Origin: Pseudomonas sp. A34-9
Lineage (GTDB): Bacteria > Pseudomonadota > Gammaproteobacteria > Pseudomonadales > Pseudomonadaceae
Assembly (NCBI RefSeq): GCF_029543085.1
Contig: NZ_CP119967.1
Span: forward strand, 5,557,001-5,621,000
Reading direction: 5' to 3'
DNA length: 64,000 nucleotides
Part shown: in pieces, positions 44,228 to 53,395 of the stretch
Numbering within the stretch: position 1 is the stretch's first letter
Layout of the letters: the number at the start of each line of letters is the position of its first letter
Position numbers and translations under genes: made by a program
Notes under the pieces: generated by a model
Told to the model about the DNA's origin: nothing
The model's input: the letters and a program-made list of their open reading frames with translations, nothing else
The model's database searches: none

Positions 44228-44938
44228 ATGAACAGTTTCGCTTCACCCTCGCATGCTCAACCGACTGCCACGCCCCTGCCCTTCTCCCGGCTGCGGACGC
44301 CGGTGGAGGATTTGTATCCGCGACTGTTCGACGCGATTCTCGAGCAGCGCATCGATGCCGACAGCCGTTTTACCGAGGACAGTCTGAAGGACATGTTCAG
44401 CGCCAGCCGCGCCGATGTGCGGCGGGTACTGACACAACTTTCGCATGAGCAGGTCGTGGTACTGCGCGCCAATCATCGCCCGCGTGTCGCGGCGCCTGAT
44501 CGGGAACAGACGCGACAGACCCTGCATGCACGGCGACTGACTGAGACCACGCTGGTGCGTCTGGCATGCCAGCGTCCGCAGGCTGACGGTTTGAAACGGC
44601 TGCGCGGGTTGATTGAGCGTGAGCGTCAGGCGGTTGAGCAGGATCGGCGCGGCGCGGCGATTCGCTTGTCGGGGGAGTTTCACCTGACGTTGGCGAAAAT
44701 GGCGGGAAATGCACCGTTGGCGCATTTTCTCGGCAGTCTGGTGCCGCTGACGTCATTGGCGATTGCGCGATGTGAGTTCCAGACGCTTAGCTGTTGCGCA
44801 TGGCAGGAGCATTTGGCACTGGTTGAGGCGGTGGAACATCGGGATGTTTCCAAAGCAGGCATCCTGATGAATCAACATCTGGATCATCTTGAGCAGACCT
44901 TGCTGGGTTCAGACCTTGAGCATTGTGCTGTCGGTTAA
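44228..44938 (+). CDS. Second GntR-family regulator, FCD subgroup
   Basis: 236 residues, 19 bp after the first GntR gene with GGAG upstream (44217). It is a distinct protein: the HTH (DSLKDMFSASRADVRRVLTQLSHEQVV) is less typical, and the FCD part has SGEFHLTLA, WQEHLALVEAVEHRD and NQHLDHLEQ histidines. Two FCD-type regulators in one transcript are unusual; they may answer to different ligands or form mixed dimers, which cannot be judged here. Confidence 0.82.
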   Translation: MNSFASPSHAQPTATPLPFSRLRTPVEDLYPRLFDAILEQRIDADSRFTEDSLKDMFSASRADVRRVLTQLSHEQVVVLRANHRPRVAAPDREQTRQTLHARRLTETTLVRLACQRPQADGLKRLRGLIERERQAVEQDRRGAAIRLSGEFHLTLAKMAGNAPLAHFLGSLVPLTSLAIARCEFQTLSCCAWQEHLALVEAVEHRDVSKAGILMNQHLDHLEQTLLGSDLEHCAVG

Positions 44939-44943
44939 ATGGC

Positions 44944-45010
44944 TATCGCGAGCAGGCTCACTCCTACATTTGAAATGCGTTCCCCTGTAGGAGTGAGCCC
45001 GCTCGCGATA
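44944..45010. repeat. REP pair in tail-to-tail order
   Basis: TATCGCGAGCAGGCTCACTCCTACA (44944-44968) and complement (44986-45010; one C for T in CCCGCTC). The spacer is 17 bp, as at 34317. Lies between the convergent GntR gene and yjiA. Confidence 0.88.
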
Positions 45011-45036
45011 GCGTCATGATTGACGCCGCAAAAACA

Positions 45037-46008
45037 TCAGCCTGCAACAACCTTGGCAAACCCCGCCCGGATTTTCTCTTCCGGCAAATCATCAGCAATA
45101 AACACAATCACGCTTTCCCGCGCCTCACCCTCGGCCCATTCAGTGTCCCAGTCAAAGCCATAAAGCTTCAGCACGCCCTGAAACACCAGGCGCCGATCTT
45201 CACCAGCAATGCTCAGCACGCCTTTGTAACGCAGCAATTGCTTGCCATGGTCTTCGAGCAATTCATTCATGAACTCGCTGAGCTGATCGATATCCAGCGG
45301 CTGATCGGTGCGCAGCACCAGGCTGGAAATGCGATCAATCGACGGCGCCTTGCTCACTGGGCGAAGGCTCAATCCGCCGCCAAGATCGGCATTGAGGTTG
45401 AAGCCACGCACATCCAGCAGCTCAGCCAGATCAATGTTGCCATGCTCGACCACTCGCACTGGCGCACGACGGTTGATCCGCGTCAGGCGTTCGCTCAGCG
45501 CGGTGAACGTCGCTTCGTCGACCAGATCGGTCTTGCTCACCAGCAAGCGGTCGGCGAAACCAATCTGCGCCTGGGCGATGGTCTGGGTCAGGTGCACGTC
45601 TGCGTGCGCGGCATCGACCAAGGTGATGATGCCGTCGAGCAAGTAACGCTCGCGCAGTTCTTCGTCAATGAAGAAGGTCTGTGCCACCGGGGCCGGATCG
45701 GCCAGACCGGTGCACTCGATGACCAGGCGATCAAAGGCGATTTCGCCGCTGTCCAGCCGCTCAAGCAGCAGGTAAAGCGCTTTGGTCAGGTCGGTGTGAA
45801 TGGTGCAGCAGACACAGCCGTTGGCCAGGGTCATGACCTGCACCGGTTCGTCACCCAACAGCTGAGTGTCGATACCGGCGTCGCTGAATTCGTTTTCGAT
45901 CACGGCGATTTTCAGACCGTGCTCGGCTTTGAGGATATGGCGCAGCAAAGTGGTCTTGCCGGCGCCGAGGAAACCGCTGAGTACCGTGACCGGGATGGGA
46001 GAGGACAA
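45037..46008 (-). CDS. yjiA: CobW/COG0523 GTPase YjiA
   Basis: 323 residues. Walker [13 protein letters not shown], the metal-binding CxCC motif in NGCVCCTI, NKxD-like SKTD and the C-terminal CobW domain (about residues 220-320). Members are metal chaperones or insertases. It stands last in the leftward cstA-ybdD-yjiA cluster, which in E. coli is btsT-yjiX-yjiA. Separated from ybdD by 160 bp with a REPIN. Confidence 0.9.
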   Translation of the reverse strand: MSSPIPVTVLSGFLGAGKTTLLRHILKAEHGLKIAVIENEFSDAGIDTQLLGDEPVQVMTLANGCVCCTIHTDLTKALYLLLERLDSGEIAFDRLVIECTGLADPAPVAQTFFIDEELRERYLLDGIITLVDAAHADVHLTQTIAQAQIGFADRLLVSKTDLVDEATFTALSERLTRINRRAPVRVVEHGNIDLAELLDVRGFNLNADLGGGLSLRPVSKAPSIDRISSLVLRTDQPLDIDQLSEFMNELLEDHGKQLLRYKGVLSIAGEDRRLVFQGVLKLYGFDWDTEWAEGEARESVIVFIADDLPEEKIRAGFAKVVAG

Positions 46009-46052
46009 AACTCGATCTCCTTTACAAAATGAATGAACAACACAAAAACAAA

Positions 46053-46141
46053 TGTGGGAGCGAGCTTGCTCGCGAAAGCGGTGTGTCAGTCACCCATGTA
46101 TCAACTGACACTCCGTATTCGCGAGCAGGCTCGCTCCCACA
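46053..46141. repeat. REPIN-like inverted REP pair
   Basis: Arms TGTGGGAGCGAGCTTGCTCGCGA and complement; spacer 43 bp. It separates ybdD from yjiA within a likely operon. Confidence 0.88.
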
Positions 46142-46171
46142 GGGGGATTACCTCAACCGCAGGCTGTCAGC

Positions 46172-46369
46172 TCAACAGCACTTCGGCCCACCCTTGCCAC
46201 CGTAACGGGCTTCCTGACGTTCACGGAAGAACATCTCGTAGCTCATCACCGGTTTGTCCGGGTGCTTGGTTTGCATATGCTCGACGTAGGTGTCGTAGTC
46301 GGGCATGCCGACCATCAGGCGCGCGGCCTGACCGAGGTATTTACCGAGGCGACTCAGGTCATTGAACAT
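46172..46369 (-). CDS. ybdD: YbdD/YjiX (DUF466) small protein
   Basis: 65 residues, [21 protein letters not shown] ... GGKGGPKCC; the YDTYVEHM and YGG motifs are the family pattern. It always sits next to a CstA/BtsT transporter and is thought to be its partner or small subunit. It starts 15 bp after cstA. Confidence 0.9.
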   Translation of the reverse strand: MFNDLSRLGKYLGQAARLMVGMPDYDTYVEHMQTKHPDKPVMSYEMFFRERQEARYGGKGGPKCC

Positions 46370-46384
46370 GGTGCAATCCTCTGG

Positions 46385-48451
46385 TTACGCGTCCGGCAGG
46401 GCCTGAAATGGCGATTCTTTATCCGTACGCTCTTTTTTGCCCCAGGCGGCGATGCCGACCTTGAGTGCGTAGAACAGGATGCTGAAGACCACGAACAGGA
46501 ACAGCGCGGTAAGCGTTGCGTTGGTGTAGGCGTTGAAGATCACGTGCTGCATCTGCTCGACGCTTTTTGCCGGTGCCAGCACCTGACCATTGGCCAGCGC
46601 ATCGCTGTATTTCTTCGCCAGCGACAGGAAGCCGATCGCCGGGTTGGCATCGAACAGCTTGATGAAACCGGCAGTCGTGGTGCAGATCAACAGCCAGGCG
46701 GCTGGCAGCAGGGTGACCCAAATGTAGCGCTGACGCTTCATTTTGATCAGGACCACGGTGCCGAGCATCAGCGCAATACCGGCCAGCATCTGGTTGGAGA
46801 TACCGAACAGCGGCCACAGGGTGTTGATGCCGCCCAGTGGATCGATCACGCCTTGATACAGCAACCAGCCCCACATCGCCACACAACCGGCGGTGGCGAT
46901 CAGGTTGGCGGTCCACGATTCGGTACGTCTCAGTGCCGGAACGAAGGAGCCGAGCAGATCCTGCAGCATGAAACGTCCGGCACGGGTACCGGCGTCGACA
47001 GCCGTGAGGATGAACAGCGCTTCGAACAGGATCGCGAAGTGGTACCAGAACGCCATGGTGTTTTCACCCGGCAGGACACTGTGCAGGATCTGCGCGATAC
47101 CGACCGCCAGGGTCGGCGCACCACCGGCACGGGCCAGGATGGTGGTTTCGCCAATGTCATGCGCCACTGCTTGCAACGCTTCCGGCGTGATCGCGAAGCC
47201 CCAACTGGAAACCACTTGCGCAACCGAGGCCACATCACTGCCGACCACGGCGGCCGGGCTGTTCATGGCGAAGTACACGCCAGGCTCGATCACCGAAGCG
47301 GCGACCATGGCCATGATGGCGACGAATGACTCCATCAGCATGCCGCCGTAACCGATGTAACGGGCGTTGGTTTCGTTATCCAACAGCTTCGGCGTGGTGC
47401 CCGAAGAAATCAGCGCGTGGAAACCGGAAACCGCACCGCACGCAATAGTGATGAACAGGAACGGGAACAGACCGCCCTTCCAGACTGGTCCAGTGCCGTC
47501 GACGAACTGGGTCAGCGCGGGCATTTTCAGCTCGGGCATGGTCACCAGAATGCCGATCGCCAGGGCGATGATGGTGCCGATCTTGAGGAACGTGGACAGA
47601 TAGTCACGCGGTGCCAGAATCAGCCACACCGGCAGCGAAGCCGCGACGAAACCGTAGCCGACCAGCATCCAGGTAATCTGCACGCCAGTGAAGGTGAACG
47701 CCTTGGCCCACACCGGATCAGCGGCAATCTGCCCACCCAGCCAGATCGAACCGAGCAGCAGCAACACGCCGACCACGGAAATTTCGCCGATGCGGCCCGG
47801 GCGGATGTAGCGCATATAAATGCCCATGAACATCGCGATCGGGATGGTCGCCATCACGGTGAAGATACCCCACGGGCTCTCCGCCAGCGCCTTGACCACG
47901 ATCAGCGCCAGCACCGCGAGGATGATGATCATGATCAGGAAGCAGCCGAACAGGGCGATGGTGCCGGGAATCCGGCCCATTTCTTCACGCACCATGTCGC
48001 CCAGGGATCGGCCGTTGCGCCGGGTCGACATGAACAGGACCATGAAGTCTTGTACTGCGCCCGCCAGCACCACGCCGGCAATCAGCCAGAGCGTGCCGGG
48101 CAAGTAGCCCATCTGCGCCGCCAATACCGGGCCGACCAGAGGTCCGGCGCCAGCGATCGCCGCGAAGTGGTGACCGAAAAGAATGTGTTTGTTGGTCGGC
48201 ACATAGTCCAGACCATCGTTGTTGAGCACGGCGGGGGTGGCCCGACGCGGATCGAGTTGCATCACATTGTTAGCGATGAACAGGCTGTAGTAACGGTACG
48301 CAACCAGATAAATGGCCACGGCTGCGACCACGATCCACAAGGCGTTGATCGCCTCGCCTCGGCGCAATGCCACTACGCCCAGGGCGCACGCTCCTACGAT
48401 TGCCAGCACTAGCCAGGGTAAGTGGCGTAGCAGGCTATTATTATTTTTCAT
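46385..48451 (-). CDS. cstA: CstA/BtsT-family carbon-starvation transporter
   Basis: 688 residues with many TM helices. Motifs YVPTNKHILFGHHFAAIAGAGPLVGPVLAA, GAVQDFMVLFMSTRRNGRSL and GVSNQ-like GISNQMLAG are signatures of the family, whose members take up pyruvate or peptides. The start at 48451 gives MKNNNSLLRHLPW; the longer frame to 48523 is non-coding. Length and the ybdD-yjiA partners point to the pyruvate transporter BtsT type as much as to CstA. Confidence 0.92.
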   Translation of the reverse strand: MKNNNSLLRHLPWLVLAIVGACALGVVALRRGEAINALWIVVAAVAIYLVAYRYYSLFIANNVMQLDPRRATPAVLNNDGLDYVPTNKHILFGHHFAAIAGAGPLVGPVLAAQMGYLPGTLWLIAGVVLAGAVQDFMVLFMSTRRNGRSLGDMVREEMGRIPGTIALFGCFLIMIIILAVLALIVVKALAESPWGIFTVMATIPIAMFMGIYMRYIRPGRIGEISVVGVLLLLGSIWLGGQIAADPVWAKAFTFTGVQITWMLVGYGFVAASLPVWLILAPRDYLSTFLKIGTIIALAIGILVTMPELKMPALTQFVDGTGPVWKGGLFPFLFITIACGAVSGFHALISSGTTPKLLDNETNARYIGYGGMLMESFVAIMAMVAASVIEPGVYFAMNSPAAVVGSDVASVAQVVSSWGFAITPEALQAVAHDIGETTILARAGGAPTLAVGIAQILHSVLPGENTMAFWYHFAILFEALFILTAVDAGTRAGRFMLQDLLGSFVPALRRTESWTANLIATAGCVAMWGWLLYQGVIDPLGGINTLWPLFGISNQMLAGIALMLGTVVLIKMKRQRYIWVTLLPAAWLLICTTTAGFIKLFDANPAIGFLSLAKKYSDALANGQVLAPAKSVEQMQHVIFNAYTNATLTALFLFVVFSILFYALKVGIAAWGKKERTDKESPFQALPDA

Positions 48452-48611
48452 TTTATTATTCCAGCCAGGGTGGACAAGAAAGACAGCCACCCCGAGTTTA
48501 GCGCTTACGGCGCCAAAGGCCATACCCCGACGTTGGTCTATCCGGCGCGTCTACGCTGGCACGCTTGAACAATGCGGGTCTATAGTCAGCGAACCTTCGG
48601 AGGATTGCGCC

Positions 48612-48980
48612 ATGAGCGAGCACCCAGCCAACCGTCGTCGCTTCAAACGTATTGCGTTCGATGCCAGAACCGAGCTGAGTCAGGGCGAGTACATCTGGCC
48701 GGTCAAGCTGATCGACCTGTCGCTCAAAGGATTGCTGATCGAGCGGCCGGAGCCGTGGCTTGGGGATAAGGAAGAGGATTTTTTCGTCGACATTCATCTG
48801 AGCGATGACGTGAATATTCAGATGGATGTGCATCTGGCCCATGAGGATCACGGGCAACTGGGGTTTGTCTGCCGGCATATCAGCCTGGAATCGATCCAGC
48901 GCTTGCGGCGGTTGATCGAGCTGAATCTGGCTGACGAAGCCGAACTGGAACGCGAACTGGGTGCCCTGATCGAAATCTGA
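48612..48980 (+). CDS. PilZ-domain c-di-GMP receptor (MapZ/PA4608-like)
   Basis: 122 residues. Starts with the arginine stretch RRRFKR (RxxxR c-di-GMP site) and has DLSLKG, the second PilZ motif (D/NxSxxG). A C-terminal helix (IQRLRRLIELN) follows. In P. aeruginosa PA4608 (MapZ) sits between cstA and radA as here, and binds the chemotaxis methyltransferase CheR1 when c-di-GMP is high. GGAGGA precedes the ATG by nine bases. Confidence 0.9.
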   Translation: MSEHPANRRRFKRIAFDARTELSQGEYIWPVKLIDLSLKGLLIERPEPWLGDKEEDFFVDIHLSDDVNIQMDVHLAHEDHGQLGFVCRHISLESIQRLRRLIELNLADEAELERELGALIEI

Positions 48981-48996
48981 TCATAGACTGCTGAAG

Positions 48997-49080
48997 CCCT
49001 GTAGGAGCTGCCGCAGGCTGCGATCTTTTGACGTTGTTTTCAAGATCAAAAGATCGCAGCCTGCGGCAGCTCCTACAGGG
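48997..49080. repeat. Near-perfect inverted pair of the second intergenic repeat
   Basis: CCCTGTAGGAGCTGCCGCAG and onward, 30+ bp arm, then exact complement with a short loop (TTTTGACGTTGTTTTC). Separates the convergent PilZ gene and radA, where it could terminate transcription from both sides. Confidence 0.88.
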
Positions 49081-49089
49081 AATGTCTGG

Positions 49090-50457
49090 TTATTCAAAAA
49101 GGGCGTCGAGGGCCTGTTCGAGGCGGGTGACGGCGATGATCTGCAAGCCTGGCGGGGATTCCTTTGGCGCATTGCCTTTGGGCACGATCGCGCGCTTGAA
49201 GCCATGCTTGGCCGCTTCCTTCAAACGCTCCTGACCGCTTGGCACGGGGCGAACTTCTCCAGACAATCCGACCTCGCCAAACACCAGCAGATCATGCGGC
49301 AACGGTCGATTGCGCAAACTCGACATGACCGCCGCCATCAGCGCCAGGTCAGACGCCGTCTCCAGCACCTTCACCCCACCGACCACATTGAGGAACACAT
49401 CCTGATCGTGAGTCGGAATTCCACCGTGGCGATGCAAAACCGCGAGCAACATCGCCAAACGGTTCTGATCCAGGCCCAACGTCACCCGTCGCGGGTTGGC
49501 CAGATGGCTGTCATCGACCAGCGCCTGCACTTCCACCAGCATCGGGCGGGTGCCTTCCCATGTCGCCATGACCACACTGCCCGGTACTTCTTCCTGCGCG
49601 CGAGTGAGAAAAATCGCCGAAGGGTTGGAGACTTCTTTCAAACCCTTGTCGGTCATGCCAAAAACACCCAACTCGTTGACCGCACCGAAACGGTTTTTCA
49701 CCGCACGCAACAAACGCAGACGTCCATCGGACTCGCCTTCGAAATAAAGCACGGTGTCGACCATGTGTTCGAGCACGCGGGGGCCGGCCAGCGCGCCTTC
49801 CTTGGTGACGTGGCCGACGAGGAAAATCGCCGTGCCGCTCTGCTTGGCGTAACGCACCAGCAGCGCTGCACTTTCCCGCACCTGAGAGACGCCACCGGGT
49901 GCCGATTGCAACTGTTCGGTGAAGATCGTCTGGATCGAGTCGATCACCATCACCTTGGGCTTTTCCTGACGGGCCGTGGCGATGATGGTTTCGATGCAGG
50001 TTTCGGTCATCACCCGCAGTTGATCCTGCGGCAAGCCGAGGCGGCGCGCGCGCATGGCTACTTGCTGTTGGGATTCTTCACCGGTGACGTAAAGCGCTGG
50101 CATGCTCTTGGCGAGGTTGCACAGGGTCTGCAACAGGATCGTCGATTTGCCGATCCCCGGATCACCACCGATCAGGACCACCGAGCCATCGACCAGCCCC
50201 CCGCCGAGTACGCGATCCAGCTCACCCGAAGCGGTGGAGAAGCGCGGAATCTCTTCGATGCTGACTTCGGCCAGTGTCTTTATCTGAGCCTGCTGCCCGG
50301 CCCAGCCGGTGCGGCCGGTCGGTGCCGTGGCGCCACCGCTTTCGATCATGGTCTCGGTCAGGGTGTTCCAGGCACCGCACTCACCGCACTGGCCGGCCCA
50401 CTTGGGAAAGGTTGCGCCGCACTCGGTGCAGCCGTACATGCGCTTGGCCTTGGCCAT
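49090..50457 (-). CDS. radA: DNA repair protein RadA (Sms)
   Basis: 455 residues. N-terminal zinc finger GCTECGATFPKWAGQCGEC, RecA-like core with Walker A GGDPGIGKST, the RadA-specific KNRFG motif, and a C-terminal Lon-like domain (EVGLSGEVRPV). A helicase that extends recombination intermediates. The start at 50457 (MAKAKRMYGC) is the conserved one. Confidence 0.97.
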   Translation of the reverse strand: MAKAKRMYGCTECGATFPKWAGQCGECGAWNTLTETMIESGGATAPTGRTGWAGQQAQIKTLAEVSIEEIPRFSTASGELDRVLGGGLVDGSVVLIGGDPGIGKSTILLQTLCNLAKSMPALYVTGEESQQQVAMRARRLGLPQDQLRVMTETCIETIIATARQEKPKVMVIDSIQTIFTEQLQSAPGGVSQVRESAALLVRYAKQSGTAIFLVGHVTKEGALAGPRVLEHMVDTVLYFEGESDGRLRLLRAVKNRFGAVNELGVFGMTDKGLKEVSNPSAIFLTRAQEEVPGSVVMATWEGTRPMLVEVQALVDDSHLANPRRVTLGLDQNRLAMLLAVLHRHGGIPTHDQDVFLNVVGGVKVLETASDLALMAAVMSSLRNRPLPHDLLVFGEVGLSGEVRPVPSGQERLKEAAKHGFKRAIVPKGNAPKESPPGLQIIAVTRLEQALDALFE

Positions 50458-50502
50458 CAGAACCCCCGACAAAAACCGCGATGATAACGCACGTGCTGCC
50501 GA

Positions 50503-51048
50503 TCAGCGCGGCGCAGCACTACGGATTTCGCCACTGGCCAGACGCGCGGCGCTATTGCCCAACGGATCTTCGGCATTCAGGTCAGCGCCCCTGGCCTTCA
50601 GCGCATCGAGCAATTCAAGACGCTTGAACAGCCCGGCGTACATGGCCGCCGTCTGTCCGGCGCCGTTGCGCTGATCGGGGCTGCAATCGGTGGCCATCAA
50701 ACGCCGGGCGATCTGTAATTCACCTTTGAAAATCGCCCCCATCAGCGCCGTGTTGCCGCGTTGGTCCTGGGCACAGGCATCGGCGCCGGCAGCGAGCAAA
50801 CGTTCCACCGCCGGTGCCTGGCCGTGATAAGCCGCCAGAATCAGCGCGGTGTAACCCTTGCTGTCGCGGGTGTCGAGGGAATAACCCGACTCGATGAACG
50901 TATCGAGCATCGGCACATCACCGCGCCGGGCCGCGTCGAAGTAGTAGTCCTGCAACTGGGCTTTGATCGCATCGGGACTCTGCTCGACCGGTGCCGCCCA
51001 TGCCCCGAGAGACAGGCAACCGGCTAACAGTAAAAGACAGATTCGCAT
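50503..51048 (-). CDS. ankB: Ankyrin-repeat protein AnkB, catalase partner
   Basis: 181 residues. N-terminal signal MRICLLLLAGCLSLGAWA (signal peptidase I site AWA|AP; a lipobox LLAGC is also readable but too close to the start). Then about four ankyrin repeats (GYTALILAAYHGQAPAVERLLAAGAD; GNTALMGAIFKGELQIARRL). In P. aeruginosa AnkB is needed for full KatB activity in the periplasm. It follows katB by 59 bp on the same strand. Confidence 0.9.
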   Translation of the reverse strand: MRICLLLLAGCLSLGAWAAPVEQSPDAIKAQLQDYYFDAARRGDVPMLDTFIESGYSLDTRDSKGYTALILAAYHGQAPAVERLLAAGADACAQDQRGNTALMGAIFKGELQIARRLMATDCSPDQRNGAGQTAAMYAGLFKRLELLDALKARGADLNAEDPLGNSAARLASGEIRSAAPR

Positions 51049-51068
51049 CAGCAGTCTCCTTGAACGGA

Positions 51069-51091
51069 ACGGGGCCTGACTCAGGCCCCGT
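51069..51091 (-). terminator. GC-rich hairpin between katB and ankB
   Basis: ACGGGGCCTGA-C-TCAGGCCCCGT is an 11-bp inverted repeat, but no T run follows in the direction of transcription. It may dampen or process the katB-ankB message, not end it. Confidence 0.5.
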
Positions 51092-51107
51092 GTGCGCTAC
51101 GTCGTTA

Positions 51108-52649
51108 TCAGTCGACCAGTTTGGCCGCCAACGCCTTGACCCGGCTCAGGTCCCCTTTGGCCACTTCCGTGACGCCGGTGCCGTATTCCGGATCAGCCTT
51201 ATAAAGGAAGGACAGGATGATGTGCTTGCTCTCGTCATCGGTGCTGGCCAACGAGCCACCGAAGCTGTCGATCAGGTCCCGGCGCTCTTTCTTGCTGAAC
51301 GAGCGATACAGATCGCCGGCCTGCTTGAAGTTCTGCTCACGCTGGATCTTCGCTTGTTGAGTGCTACCCGACAGCGGCAACTGGCTGTAACGCGCGTTTG
51401 GCGTCTCGTCACGGGGTTGCAGACGGCTTGGCTGATAGTTCACACCGCTGTTGCTGGCGCCGAAGTTCATCGCACCGTCCTGATTGCCATTATTCACGGC
51501 AACTTTCGCTGCATTGATCGGCAATTGCAGGGCATTGGCACCCAGGCGATACATTTGCGTATCGGCATAAGAGAACACTCGGCCTTGCAATAAACGGTCT
51601 TCGGAAGGCTCGATACCCGGGACAATATTCGCCGGTGCCATCGCTACTTGTTCGGTTTCCTGGAAGACATTTGCCGGATTACGGTTCAACACCATTTGTC
51701 CAACTTTTCGTTCAGGAATACCTGGCCAGATCTTGGTGGCGTCCAATGGATCAAAATCAAACTTGGACAAATCTTGTGGTTTCAACACTTGAATGTACAA
51801 GTCCCATTTCGGGAAGTTACCTTTATTAATATTGCTCACCAGATCATTGGTCATATGACTGTAGTCTTGACCCTGAACTTTGGCGACCTGTTCCGGAGTC
51901 AGATTTTTAAGTCCCTGCAAACTCTTCCAGTGAAACTTGACGTAGTGAACTTCACCCTTGGCGTTGATCAACTTGTAAGCGTGTACACCGTTACCGTCCA
52001 TTTCCCGATAACTGGCTGGAGTTCCCGAGTTCGAATACAACTCGGTCAACGTACGGGTGGCTTCCGGCACATGGGAGAAGAAGTCGAATCGGCGCGAATC
52101 GTCATCAAGGTTCGTCCGCGGGTCCGGCTTGAACGCGTGCACCATATCGGGAAACTTGATCGCGTCACGGATGAAAAAGGTCGGGAAATTGTTGCCCACC
52201 AGGTCCCAGTTGCCGTCGGCCGTGTAGAACTTGGTGGCGAAACCCCGTGGATCTCGCAAGGTTTCCGGCGAGTGATTGCCGTGCACCACGGCAGAGAAGC
52301 GCACGAATACCGGCGTGCTCTGGCCGGCGGCAAACACCTTGGCCTTGCTCAGGTCGCTGAGATCGTCAGTCACCGTGAAGGTGCCATGGGCACCGGTACC
52401 GCGTGCGTGAACCACGCGCTCGGGAATACGCTCGCGATCAAAGCGCTGCAGCTTCTGAATCAGTTGTACATCCTGCAGCAGCACCGGGCCGCTGGCGCCG
52501 GCGGTCTGCGAGTTCTGATTGTCGCCGACCGCTGCACCGTTATCGCGGGTCAGCGGCGCTGCGTTAACGGAAAAGGTCAGCAGGCTCGCGGTGAGTACAC
52601 CGAGCGTGCGGCGACGGGGAAAAGCCCCCAGTCCAAGTGCGGAGTTCAT
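51108..52649 (-). CDS. katB: Periplasmic catalase KatB
   Basis: 513 residues. Small-subunit haem catalase: VVHARGTGAHGTF holds the distal His, the distal Asn lies in LVGNNFPTFF, and the proximal haem Tyr is in RVFSYADTQMYRLG. An N-terminal signal with arginines (AFPRRRTLGVLTASLL...VNA|AP) marks it as exported; a Tat-type signal is possible from the FPRRR stretch. Peroxide-induced in P. aeruginosa; an OxyR site was searched for in the upstream region without success. Confidence 0.94.
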   Translation of the reverse strand: MNSALGLGAFPRRRTLGVLTASLLTFSVNAAPLTRDNGAAVGDNQNSQTAGASGPVLLQDVQLIQKLQRFDRERIPERVVHARGTGAHGTFTVTDDLSDLSKAKVFAAGQSTPVFVRFSAVVHGNHSPETLRDPRGFATKFYTADGNWDLVGNNFPTFFIRDAIKFPDMVHAFKPDPRTNLDDDSRRFDFFSHVPEATRTLTELYSNSGTPASYREMDGNGVHAYKLINAKGEVHYVKFHWKSLQGLKNLTPEQVAKVQGQDYSHMTNDLVSNINKGNFPKWDLYIQVLKPQDLSKFDFDPLDATKIWPGIPERKVGQMVLNRNPANVFQETEQVAMAPANIVPGIEPSEDRLLQGRVFSYADTQMYRLGANALQLPINAAKVAVNNGNQDGAMNFGASNSGVNYQPSRLQPRDETPNARYSQLPLSGSTQQAKIQREQNFKQAGDLYRSFSKKERRDLIDSFGGSLASTDDESKHIILSFLYKADPEYGTGVTEVAKGDLSRVKALAAKLVD

Positions 52650-52935
52650 ATCAGGATCCTCTGGTTGTTTTGGGGCGCATCCAGATGCGCCAAGCCAAGG
52701 CTAGAGGCCTGCGGCGTCGAACATAAATAGAAAGAACGTAACACCGTGATTGATAAAATTGGCTTCCTGATCAGCGAGTTACGGGATATTTCGCGCGCGA
52801 TTGATGGCACTTTGCAAACTAATCGTCGATTGATGTGTCGATAAAAACGGGCATTGTAAGAAGGTGTTTCGCGCAGGACGCGTTTTGCTGATTTACACTG
52901 CGTACACCAAACTCATCTGTAACAAGGAAATAACT

Positions 52936-53349
52936 ATGGGCGTGCTAAGCGAGTTCAAGGCCTTCGCGGTCAAAGGCAATGTGGTCGACATGGCCGTCGG
53001 TATCATCATCGGTGCCGCCTTCGGCAAAATCGTTTCGTCGTTTGTCGGTGACGTGATCATGCCGCCAATCGGCCTGTTGATCGGTGGGGTGGACTTCAGT
53101 GATTTAGCCATCACGCTCAAAGCCGCCGAGGGCAATGCGCCCGCGGTCATGCTGGCCTATGGCAAGTTCATCCAGAGCGTTCTGGACTTCGTGATCGTCG
53201 CTTTCGCGATCTTCATGGGCGTCAAAGCCATCAACCGCCTCAAACGCGAAGAAGCCGTGGCGCCAACCCTGCCACCGGTTCCGACCAAGGAAGAAGAGTT
53301 GCTGGGCGAGATCCGCGACTTGCTCAAGGCCCAGAACACCCGGCCCTGA
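52936..53349 (+). CDS. mscL: Large-conductance mechanosensitive channel MscL
   Basis: 137 residues, two TM helices. Starts [23 protein letters not shown] with AAGGAAA upstream; the pore-lining [18 protein letters not shown] and the C-terminal bundle are typical. Opens under hypo-osmotic shock. The longer frame from 52864 is non-coding. Convergent with fpr. Confidence 0.96.
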   Translation: MGVLSEFKAFAVKGNVVDMAVGIIIGAAFGKIVSSFVGDVIMPPIGLLIGGVDFSDLAITLKAAEGNAPAVMLAYGKFIQSVLDFVIVAFAIFMGVKAINRLKREEAVAPTLPPVPTKEEELLGEIRDLLKAQNTRP

Positions 53350-53368
53350 ATGCTGTGCACGATAAAAA

Positions 53369-53392
53369 CAACGGCGCCTGCGAGGCGCCGTT
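53369..53392. terminator. Bidirectional terminator between mscL and fpr
   Basis: AACGGCGCCTGCGAGGCGCCGTT stem-loop with A run on the left and TTTGTTT on the right. Confidence 0.9.
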
Positions 53393-53395
53393 TGT

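Noticed and set aside
52650..52935. OxyR site before katB
   Set aside because: Only a lone ATAG was found; the four ATAG/CTAT elements at proper spacing are not there, so no site is claimed.
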